NCBI GenBank assembly: GCA_019279435.1
Contig: JAAALK010000086.1
Location: forward strand, 17,901,913 to 17,965,912
Length of the DNA stretch: 64,000 bases
Direction of reading: 5' to 3'
Origin: Zizania palustris
Taxonomy: Eukaryota > Streptophyta > Magnoliopsida > Poales > Poaceae
Part shown: piece by piece, positions 55,821 to 64,000 of the stretch
How positions within the stretch are numbered: the stretch's first letter is position 1
Layout: every line of letters begins with the position of its first letter
Notes under the pieces: generated by a model
Seen by the model: the letters and a program-made list of their open reading frames with translations, nothing else
What the model was told of the DNA's origin: nothing
Database searches by the model: none
Made by a program: the position numbers and the translations under genes

Positions 55821-58102
55821 ATGAGGCAGAATGCTCTCGTCGCGGCCGTGTGGCTTGTGGCTATTGCCTTGGCCGGTTATGAGCGGGCGGCGGCGGGAGT
55901 GACGCTGTCGACGGCGTCGAGGTGGATCGTCGACGAGAGCGGGAACAGGGTGAAGTTGGCGTGCGTGAACTGGCCGTCGCACCTGGAGCCGATGCTGGCG
56001 GAGGGGCTGGGCAAGCAGCCCGTGGACGCCATCGCCAGGGACGTCGCCGCCATGGGGTTCAACTGCGTCAGGCTCACGTGGCCGACGTTCATGGTGACCA
56101 ACGCCTCCTACTCGTCGCTCACCGTCGCCCAGTCCTTCCAGCGGCTCAACCTCACCGAGTCGCTCGCCGGCATCAGGGTGAATAACCCGGCCGTCGTGGA
56201 CCTCAAGCTCATCGACGCGTTCAAGACGGTCGTGAGCAGCCTCGGGGCGAGCAACGTCATGGTGATCCTGGACAACCACGTGAGCAAGCCCGGGTGGTGC
56301 TGCGGCAACAACGACGGCAACGGCTTCTTCGGCGACGCCTTCTTCGACCCGGACGTCTGGGTCGACGGCCTCACCAAGATGGCCACCATCTTCTCCGGCG
56401 TCCCCAACGTCGTCGGCATGAGCCTCCGCAACGAGCTCAGGGGCCCCAGGCAGAACACCGCCGACTGGTACAAGTAAGTTCCAATCCATCCATTCCATCT
56501 CATGACTAATTGCACGTCACCATGATTAGCATCTGCAAGAGCATCCAAGAAGCAGATGAACTAATACTAAATTGCAGCTGTAAATCTTGATCTACCAACT
56601 ATATTGTTCATCGGGCATGCATGTTCTGGACCAGTAAATTAATCTCAAACCAGTCGACAGTAGTAATGTAGTAGTTGGCAGGGCGGCTGACCGACTGCCT
56701 CCGCCATTGCTCATCCTGCACGAGCATGTGAAGAACAGTAATGGCCTTGTTGCCGTAGCAGTTTGCTCCATTCATTGCAGCGTACTACCCCTAGTACTCT
56801 CAGTTTCGCCGGCTCCGGGGGGCAATTTGTCGAAGACTTATGCAAAAAGCTGCTACCTGCGAGTAATGGCGCCAGTATGCCACGCTGGCCGGCGCGAGGC
56901 TGATGAGAAGGTGAGGTGATATATATATACGCTTCCCCGTGCAGGTACATGCAGCGTGGCGCGGAGGCGGTGCACGCGGCGAACTCGAGGGTGGTCGTCA
57001 TCCTCTCCGGACTGAGCTTCGACAACGACCTGGCGTTCCTCAACTCGCGGCAGGTCAGCGTCAGCTTCGCCGGGAAGGTGGCGTTCGAGGTGCACTGGTA
57101 CGGCTTCTCCAACGGGCAGGAGTGGCGCGCGGGCAACGCCAACCAGGTCTGCGCGCGGATCGCGGCAAGCGTGGCGCGCCGCGCGCTGTACCTGCTGGAC
57201 CAGGGGTGGCCGGTGTTCCTCAGCGAGTTCGGAGTCGACAACCGTGGCGGGAACGTCAATGACAACCGGTACTACGGCTGCGTCGCCGCCGTGGCCGCCG
57301 ACCTCGACCTGGACTGGGCGCTCTGGACGCTTCAGGGGAGCTACTACCTCCGGGAGGGCGTCCTGGGACTCGACGAGGTCTACGGCGTGCTCGACTGGGC
57401 ATGGTGCAAGCCGCGCAACGACACCGCCCTGAGCAGGCTCAACGCCCTGCAGCGCCCCTTCAGAGGTTCGCACTCGCCGCCTCTGCCGCCGGCGACAACC
57501 CTTTACTAGCGCTCGATCTTCTTCGGCGCCGGCGAGTCCCCAGCCTTTCAGCCTTGATAGATGGTGGCTGTAATTTCGGTGCAGGGCCTGGTTTGGCGGA
57601 GGCGGCGCCGTACACGGTGCTGTTCCATCCGGTGACGGGGCAGTGCGTGGTGCGGCGGTCGCTGATGCAGCCACTGGAGCTGGGACCGTGCGGCGAGACG
57701 GTGGCGTGGACATACACGGAGAAGCAGCAGAGGCTGGCGCTGCGGGACAGTCCGCTGCTCTGCCTCCGGGCCGAGGGCGCCGGCCGGCCCGCACGCCTCG
57801 GCATTTCGTGCGGCGACGAGCTGGCGCGGTGGCGCCTCGTGTCGGACTCCAAGCTGCACCTCGCCGTCAACGCTTCGTCTTCCTACTCCGGCAACGGTGG
57901 TGGCGACATGCTCTGCCTCGACGTCGGCGGGGACGGCCGGAGCTTGGTCACCAACCCATGCCGGTGCCTGAGCTCGGACAACAGCTGCGACCCGGAGAGC
58001 CAGTGGTTCAAGCTGGTAAGCAGCACGAGGAGAGTGGCGGCCAACACCATACTCGCGCAGCTGCCGCTCAAGCTCAGGTCCTGGAAGATTAGATCGTTCT
58101 AA
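55821..58102 (+). CDS. Secreted GH5-family glycosidase with ricin-B-like C-terminus
   Basis: Glycoside hydrolase family 5 (cellulase-like clan GH-A) protein, probably secreted; the substrate is unknown. Exons: 55821-56473, 56945-57465 and 57585-58102, GT-AG, 563 aa plus stop. I chose ATG 55821 because it opens a signal peptide (MRQNALVAAVWLVAIALAGY, cleavage about residue 26). GNRVKLACVNWPSHLEPMLA begins the (beta/alpha)8 barrel. RNELRG puts the acid/base at Glu205, HWYGFSNG follows, and FLSEFGVDN puts the nucleophile at Glu312. Both catalytic Glu are therefore present. From about 395 to the end there is a Cys-rich ricin-B-like trefoil region (VLFHPVTGQCVV, LELGPCGE, LCLDVGGDG), probably sugar-binding. 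Family members are annotated only as GH5 or cellulase-like. A related pseudogene lies 10 kb upstream. Confidence 0.92.
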
Positions 58103-58489
58103 CTTCTGACCGATCGAGAGAATTCAGAGCTGCAAACGTAGCGTGGAGTAATCCACGCATCCACTGTCCAGTGATCTGCAATCGCCATCGGCACCTGCAA
58201 CACGCAGGGAGTACGGCTCACTACCCTACTGTCCTAGAACAAGAGCAGTGTTCTAGGGTTCTTGCACAATCCATTCGTCCAAGCGATTTCCAGTCTCCTA
58301 AGTGTGTACCACGAGAGGGATAATCTCTTGTTCTTCTGTTAATGTTGGGACAAAATCTTAATTGATCTGGCAAAAACAAATTGCACCTTTAACCGTATAG
58401 TACCCAGCAGGTTAGAACTTAGAACACGTCCAACATTGCAACAGATAAATCTCATAGCGCATTTCTACAAGTGAGAATGGATTGAGTTC

Positions 58490-61440
58490 AACTCAAGTAG
58501 GTGAATGGAGAAAAACCTGACCTTTATGGGTGACATGGAATATATGTCACATGTCTTTCTATCAAATGAAACCTCCAAACTGTGGTGCTTCTGAAGCCTT
58601 GAGAGAGAACCTGGAGACATAACTGTGGTTAATAATCGTGAAAAGGATCGATGAATGAGATGTGAGACGGATAGAGGAAATAGGCATCCAATGGAATTCA
58701 CATGAACTGAAAGCAAATACTGCCGTCTCTCCACTCCAATTATCACCAGCTATCTCCTCGATTAAACGCTCTGATGACACCAGAGAAATTGTTCAAGTTC
58801 CAAATTTTCAATGGGCTGTGTATAAGTTCACGAAATAGTATTATTTTTGTAATAAATTAGTAGCTATATTTTGGTGTAAATATTGTTACGATCCTAGCCG
58901 TTGGGCGTTGCGTGCAACTTTTAGTCTCACTTCGCCCATAAGAGATTACGAGCACCTTATAAGAAAGAATAGTCATCTCATTAGACTGGTTTTTTGAGAT
59001 GGAGTGAGCTCTCCGTTTGTAAGGATGCGTTGGATATACTTAACGTCTAGATGTAACTAAGGATGGTGAACTGAAAGGCCTAGGACATTAACAATTAGTA
59101 TCAGGGTCAGTATCGTCATGTCTATCTAGAAGCCTTACTAGGAGAATGGGATGTTAGGATCCTAGTGGTTAAGCGTTCTAGCAACTTTTAGTCTCACCTC
59201 ACTCACGGAAGAGAACTATAAACACCTTATAAAAGAGAGTAAACGTTCTCCCATTGAACCGGTATTTTGAAATAGAAAAGATTCTCCACTTATAAAGGTG
59301 CGTCAAATGCTTCTAATATCAGATGTAGGCCGATGGTGGGGAGCTAAGACATGAAATGCTAACATATACCTTTCCCATCGATGACAGGGTCACGAGTAGG
59401 ACGACCAGCATACTTTACTCTTAGAACCAACCTATCGGTCAGAACAAGTTTTTTTTTAAGAATATTGAAATTATGCACCCCTGGTCTATCACTGCATATC
59501 AGTTCAGAAATAAGTCCACAATGAGATCATGCAATTTTCTAAAAGTGCAAACACCAACCTGAAAATACACTGTAAAAATCACCTGACATAAACACCAGCA
59601 CCACTCAGAGCCCTCGCCGCTCCATGAAATTCAGACGATTCATGATTACTCTTTGCATCGGCAAGAAGGGAAAATTATCTGTCAATCTGACAATAAGAAC
59701 AGAAACATGACTGCTGGGGATGCCAGAATCTCACATGAAACATATCCCAGTCAGGTATGAAAATTTCTCCCAATATAACACTATTGAATGCCACAGTAGC
59801 AATATGCAGGGCTTGCATTGTTGGTTCCTGAGGCATGAATTCTTCTGATGCTCTTCAAGGCACTACAAAGAACCCCAATTTACATAAAATTCTATCATTA
59901 TTCATTCTATGTACATCACACATATTGTTCACATATAAAGAGATGATACCTAAAAATGTTGTCTGAATTGTGACTCATGCAGCAGATTAAGTTATTTCCC
60001 TTGAAGTTGAGCAATAGACTCATCAAGAGCTTGTTGATACAACACGACCGCCTTAGCCATTCCCTAGAGTCTCCATCATATTCTGCACATCTACCTTCAC
60101 ACCATCCACACCCAAACTAGAAAGGTAGCTGTGCCGATCATTGTACAACAGAAACCTTGGCAATGCACCTCCTTCACACAAACTATAAAACAACAAATGA
60201 ATCATTAGGACATGGCAACAATGAAGGAAGGAGGCAAAAAAAGCCCAGCTAATTCTCTTCGAAGATTACATAAATAAGAATGTGAAAAGGAGATATAAGA
60301 TCGATTCATTTACACCTTTTAACGCCCTCTTCAATTCCTACAGGATTAACAGCTTTATAACAAAGCATCCCAAGTTATGGATTTCAACAAGACTTGCAAA
60401 AAAGATAGAAGTATAAATGGGTAGAAAAGGTATACGTAACAATCTTATTCTAGTTAGGCGATAGAAGTATTGAAGTGAACCTGCTTAGCTACACTATACC
60501 TCCTTATCCTCTATTTGACTGAAAGTCTGAAAGTTCCTTTGATCTTGGATAATATCCTAAATGGAGATACAAGTGAAGTGAGCCAAATGGAAATTGAACA
60601 AAAATCCAAGTCATTGTGGTGATATTAGAGTATGTCATTACTTGATTGATTTCTTCATAAGCTTGAAAGGGTTGTCCCCTAAGTTGATGAATACAGCAGC
60701 ATCAACCGGTTCCAGTGCAGAACCTCAGGTTCACCTAACAGTCCAACATTGTACGCTCAAGAATTCCAACCAAAAATCGAAACTTTGCTGTGCATTTCGA
60801 TTCGAGCACCTCAGAACGCTGTGAGAATTATGTAAAATTTACGAGTTCAAAGGAGCCCTAAATGGTTAAGAAACTCACCGATCTTGAAGCAGAATTGGAG
60901 GTCATTCTCGGGACTTCCCTGGAGACTGGCTCGGAAGCCCCTCGTCAAGAAAAGGTAGCATGAGCGCGTACAGCGCGTCCCCCGCCGCCACACCCGCCCC
61001 ATTCCTTGGCTCCAAGAGCAACATCTGCGCCTCCGCTGGCACGCCCGCGGCGTCCTCGCCCATCGTCGGGATCATCCACCAGATCTTGAACCTAAACAGG
61101 GACAGTCACCTCCACTCTCTGCGGAAACACGTCACGAATCAGTGCGACCCGGATACGCGGCGGCGGCGCACATCGCAATCTGGGCTTACTTGGCGAGGGC
61201 GCCCAGGGAGAACACGTGGCGGCTGGACGGCGCCGACGCCGTGGCGCCCGGGGTGACCGCTGGGCGGAGGGCGAGTGGGCGACGTTGGGCGGGGCACGCG
61301 AGAGGAGCTCGCGGCCGCGCCCGCGGACCAGCAGCGACCCGCGCTCCAGCCGCGCCATCGACTGGCTCCGCGGGCACGCCGGCGTCTCCGGCGGCAATGG
61401 CGGTGTGGTGGGACTGAGGCTGCAGGGAGGAGGCCACGAC
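58490..61440 (-). pseudogene. Raffinose synthase/SIP1-type (GH36) pseudogene
   Basis: Remnant of a seed-imbibition-protein/alkaline alpha-galactosidase/galactinol-sucrose galactosyltransferase gene. Minus-strand pieces in order: ...GSLLVRGRGRELLSR then, in another frame, ATASAPSSRHVFSLGALA (61380-61190); FKIWWMIPTMGEDAAGVPAE to YALMLPFLDEG, then a frame change to GFRASLQGSPENDLQFCFK (61090-60880); VDAAVFINLGDNPFKLMKKS after a frame change (about 60710-60645); CEGGALPRFLL joined directly to YNDRHSYLSSLGVDGVKVDV with a stop after ETLGNG (60180-60000); ASEEFMPQEPTMQ to LGEIFIPDWDMFH (59860-59735); EFHGAARALSGAGVYV (59640-59590); LRVKYAGRPTRDPVIDG (59430-59380); PLKIWNLNNFSGVI (58815-58770); IEEIAGDNWSGETAVFAF and LSRLQKHHSLEVSFDRKTCD (58765-58530). 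Several frameshifts, stops and internal deletions make it non-functional. A TRIM element sits in one intron. Confidence 0.88.
58884..59364 (+). mobile_element. TRIM (terminal-repeat retrotransposon in miniature), 481 bp
   Basis: Two diverged direct repeats, 58884-59093 (TGTTACGATCC ... ATTAACA) and 59152-59364 (TGTTAGGATCC ... GCTAACA), share the stretch AACTTTTAGTCTCAC. The 58-bp interval starts TTAGTATCAGGGTC, similar to the tRNA-Met primer site TTGGTATCAGAGC, and ends in a purine run AGGAGAATGGGA. There is no coding capacity. No clear target duplication remains. Its right end is 6 bp inside an intron of the GH36 pseudogene. Confidence 0.75.
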
Positions 61441-61836
61441 GGGCATTGCGCGGCGAAGAAGACCGCGAAGGAGGGGCCCGAATCCTCGTCTAGTCATCTT
61501 CGCCAATCGCCATGTCAGTTTTATGCCCGGATAAGGTAAAGTATTCGATCCACGATCCGGTCCCGCGAATGATCGCGTCGGCGCGGCGAGAGTGGGTACG
61601 CTTGCGCTCGCCGGCTGGCCGGCTCGCCGCGCGCGCGAGAAAGAGCCGTGCAGAGCTTGGGCTTGCCATTACGAACAAATTTTGCCGATCCGTTTACACA
61701 CAGACGAAGAGATCCATTCAGTCGGTGCCCAGCCATAGCAACCACTCGACTCCTCGATAAAGCGACACGTCAACCTACTTACCGACCAACCAGTGAACCT
61801 CCAGTCTCCACGGGAACCCAGAAGCGAAGGGACGGC

Positions 61837-62737
61837 ATGCTCTGCGCTCCGCCTCTGACGCCGAGTCCATCGGCGCGGCCGCGGCGGCTGTCGCCCCCTC
61901 CGCTGCGTTGCTCATCTGCCGGCGCGCCCCCGCCGTCGCCCTCGGCTGGCAGCATCCGGCGCCAGGTGCTCCCGCCGGAGGGCCGCGCGAAGCTGGACGC
62001 GCGCCCCGACCGCGACTTCTACTCCTACCCGCGCCTCGTCAAGCACGTTGATGACGGCTTCCTCGCCGCGCTCACCGATCTGTACCGCGAGCGCCTCCGC
62101 CCCGAGTGGGATGTGCTTGACCTCATGAGCTCCTGGGTCAGCCACCTGCCGCCGGAGCTGCGATTCCGGCGTGTCGTCGGTCACGGCCTCAACGCGCAGG
62201 AGCTCGCCAAGAACACGCGCCTCGACTACTTCTTCATCAAGGACCTCAACAAGGAGCAACAGCTCGAGCTCGAGAGCTCCAGCTTCGACGCCGTCCTCTG
62301 CACCGTCAGCGTCCAGTACCTGCAGTCCCCCGAGAAGGTACATCGATTCCGCGTCATTACTCTAGCTCTCGTATTCTTCTCCAAATCTTCAAAACCATCG
62401 TCAATTAAGCGACGTGGTTTAGGTTTTCGCGGAGATCTTCCGGGTGCTGAAGCCGGGGGGCGTGTGCATCGTGAGCTTCAGTAACCGGATGTTCTACGAG
62501 AAGGCAGTCGGGGCGTGGCGGGAGGGCACCGCCTACAGCCGCGTGCAGCTCGTCACGCAGTACTTCCAGTGCGTCGAGGGGTTCACGCAGCCGGAGGTGG
62601 TGAGGAAGCTTCCCTCGGACGCCGGCGGCGGGAAGGCGGCCTCCTCGCCGCTAGCCGCTGTGATGAGGCTGTTCGGAATTGCGAACTCTGACCCGTTTTA
62701 CGCAGTCATCTCGTACAGAAACTTCAAGCCCATGTAA
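61837..62737 (+). CDS. SAM-dependent methyltransferase-like protein, probably plastid
   Basis: Exons 61837-62337 and 62423-62737, GT-AG, 271 aa plus stop. The first 50 or so residues are rich in Pro, Ser, Ala and Arg without acidic residues and look like a plastid transit peptide. WDVLDLMSSWVSHLP stands where a class I methyltransferase has motif I, but the usual Gly-rich D-x-G-x-G is absent. GHGLNAQELAKNTRLDYFFI, then SFDAVLCTVSVQYLQSPEK and VFAEIFRVLKPGGVCIVSFS follow, which fit motifs II to V of the Methyltransf_11 fold. The C-terminus (TAYSRVQLVTQYFQCVEGFT) is strongly typical of one plant family of unknown substrate. Because motif I is altered, activity is uncertain. A Copia LTR begins 62 bp after the stop. 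Confidence 0.85.
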
Positions 62738-62799
62738 GACCGACATATGTTGCCGCCAAACATGTGCAAATCTTGACATTTGTCTAAGAACGACATACG

Positions 62800-63169
62800 T
62801 GTTAGTTAATTCAGTAGCCTAGGTTGCATTTTTCCTTCCGCAAATAAGCTGGCCCAGAGCCTGTCCTGGTTGCTAGCTGAGTTCTGTTGCTTAGTTCTTT
62901 GTATTCTGCATGGTGCGCATGCACTAACTGTCCGCGTCCGAGTCCTTAGCTAGCTGGGTACGTGCACGTTGCGAGTGGAGCGTGGCGTGCGCAGGTTGAT
63001 GCGAATGGATCGGCAGCATACTGCATTAGCTATTCTGCATGACATAAAAGCTTGAATGAAAATCGGAGGAGTTCAGTTGTTGCTGGACTTCCCACAAAAA
63101 AAAAACTCTCGTGTGCGTGTGCTGTTCTTCGTGTTCATCGACTTCGTTTTGATTCTGTTGATTTTGTCA
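62800..63169 (+). mobile_element. 5' LTR of a Copia-type retrotransposon (370 bp)
   Basis: TGTTAGTTAATTC at the start and GATTTTGTCA at the end are typical LTR termini. The primer binding site TTGGTATCAGAGC follows at 63171-63183. The 3' LTR lies outside the window. Confidence 0.75.
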
Positions 63170-63170
63170 A

Positions 63171-63183
63171 TTGGTATCAGAGC
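63171..63183 (+). other. Primer binding site (tRNA-Met type)
   Basis: TTGGTATCAGAGC, two bases after the LTR, as in Copia elements. Confidence 0.85.
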
Positions 63184-63215
63184 GGTGAAGCGTTGTCGAC
63201 GGCGGAGAAGCAGCA

Positions 63216-64000
63216 ATGACAAGTCTTCCGCCGGCGCGTTCCCTTTCCCCGATTAGGCGTGGCCGGTCGCCGCTGCGGTGGGCGCGACGGCGAGGCCGTG
63301 GTGAAGTCGTCGTCGAGCGAATCGTTGAGAAGCAAGTCGTTGCGGCGACTGGAAATTTTCCGGTGCTGACGAAGACGAACTACTATGATTGGGCAGCCCT
63401 CATGCGCGTCATGTTGCAGGCACGGGGCCTGTGGAACGCAGTGAGCAAGGGCACGTCCGATTATTCGGAGGATCGCATGGCTCTGGAGGTGATCTCCAAG
63501 GCTGTGCCGGTGGAGATGATGGGCACAATTGCAAGCAAACCAACGGCACGGGCGGCTTGGGAGGCGATCATCCTGCGCAACGTCGGCGTCGACCGGGTGA
63601 GGAAGGCAAAGGCAAGCTCCCTCAAGCAGGAGTTCAATTCACTTACTTTCAAGGATGGCGAGTCGGTGGATGACTTCGAGTACCCGGAGGAAGATGTGGT
63701 GCGGCGATTCCTCTTGGCGCTGCCACCCAAGTTCGAGCAGATCGCGGCGTCGATCGAAACACTGCTTGACTTGGAGACCATAACGGTCGACGAGTTAATA
63801 GGCCGACTCAAGCCCTCGGAGGAGAGAATTAACCGGAATGGCGGGAAGAGCATCGCCAGCCTGAACTTGACGGAGGACGAACTGGTGGCGCGGTTGTCCT
63901 CGCGTCTGAAGGTGGCGGGCAGCGGTGGCTCGGATCGTGCGAAGGAATCGTCTTCAAATAGCAACAACAAGCGCAGTCGAGGACGCGCGAGGGGCCGTGG
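63216..64000 (+). CDS. Copia-type gag polyprotein, 5' part (runs off window)
   Basis: Open from ATG 63216 (MTSLPPARSLSPIRRGR) to the last base of the window without a stop. Landmarks: FPVLTKTNYYDWAALMRVML (the DUF4219 start of plant Copia gag), ALEVISKAVPVEMMG, KPTARAAWEAI, then VVRRFLLALPPKFEQIAASI and DLETITVDELIGRL of the UBN2 domain, then an Arg/Gly-rich tail leading to a zinc knuckle beyond the window. DDFEYPEEDVV lacks the usual 15-20 residues (an ARI...QLAVLG-type segment) after DDF, suggesting an in-frame deletion. The frame is otherwise intact, so the insertion is young or preserved. Confidence 0.85.
   Translation, partial: MTSLPPARSLSPIRRGRSPLRWARRRGRGEVVVERIVEKQVVAATGNFPVLTKTNYYDWAALMRVMLQARGLWNAVSKGTSDYSEDRMALEVISKAVPVEMMGTIASKPTARAAWEAIILRNVGVDRVRKAKASSLKQEFNSLTFKDGESVDDFEYPEEDVVRRFLLALPPKFEQIAASIETLLDLETITVDELIGRLKPSEERINRNGGKSIASLNLTEDELVARLSSRLKVAGSGGSDRAKESSSNSNNKRSRGRARGR

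Noticed and set aside
1..64000. tRNA, rRNA and organellar insertions.
   Set aside because: I looked for cloverleaf-like boxes and conserved rRNA or chloroplast strings while reading and saw none; a tRNAscan-type search was not possible.

Overview
This is plant nuclear DNA, almost certainly from a grass (Poaceae). Genes have GT-AG introns, the first exons are very GC-rich (for example eIF4B and the GH5 gene), the intergenic DNA is AT-rich, and small DNA transposons of the Tourist, Stowaway, hAT and Mutator types are very dense. A panicoid grass is my guess, but the species cannot be fixed from sequence alone. There is no sign of bacterial, organellar or viral sequence.

Layout, left to right. 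1-1.4 kb: decayed LTR retrotransposon end. 1.9-5.6 kb (-): NAD-isocitrate dehydrogenase regulatory subunit, 4 exons, with a solo LTR in an intron. 5.8-8.5 kb: an hAT-type element filled with about 3.8 copies of a 502-bp tandem repeat. 9.9-16.2 kb (-): probable Abraxas/FAM175-like gene whose large intron holds a 3.3-kb transposon carrying an MSH6-like gene fragment, a solo LTR and another hAT element. 16.3-23.4 kb: intergenic, mostly MITEs. 23.5-26.9 kb (+): eIF4B, 3 exons. 27.7-32.3 kb: hAT element, WAT1-like exon fragment, MITEs. 32.6-36.8 kb (+): SWI3A chromatin remodelling subunit, 7 exons. 37.8-40.3 kb (+): SURF2-like protein, 5 exons. 42.3-44.4 kb (-): intronless DYW-class PPR protein. 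44.5-45.4 kb: Mutator-like hairpin element. 45.5-48.7 kb (+): GH5-family pseudogene. 50.9-54.3 kb (-): broken PIF/Harbinger transposon. 54.5-55.5 kb: nested MITEs. 55.8-58.1 kb (+): intact GH5 glycosidase with a C-terminal ricin-B-like region, 3 exons. 58.5-61.5 kb (-): pseudogene of a raffinose-synthase/SIP1-type GH36 enzyme containing a TRIM retroelement. 61.8-62.7 kb (+): predicted plastid methyltransferase-like protein, 2 exons. 62.8-64.0 kb (+): Copia LTR, primer binding site and gag, running off the window.

Seven protein-coding genes have clear models; six of these are multi-exon with all splice phases closing, and the PPR gene is a single exon. The Abraxas model is good for exon 1 and tentative for two tiny downstream exons. 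The genes are unrelated housekeeping or organellar functions (TCA cycle, translation initiation, chromatin remodelling, nucleolar or ribosome-related SURF2, organelle RNA editing, cell-wall or glycoside hydrolysis), as expected for an ordinary grass gene-rich segment. The novelty lies in the mobile DNA: several elements with intact target-site duplications, nested insertions that can be ordered in time, gene-fragment capture, and two tandem-repeat or hairpin-filled elements.
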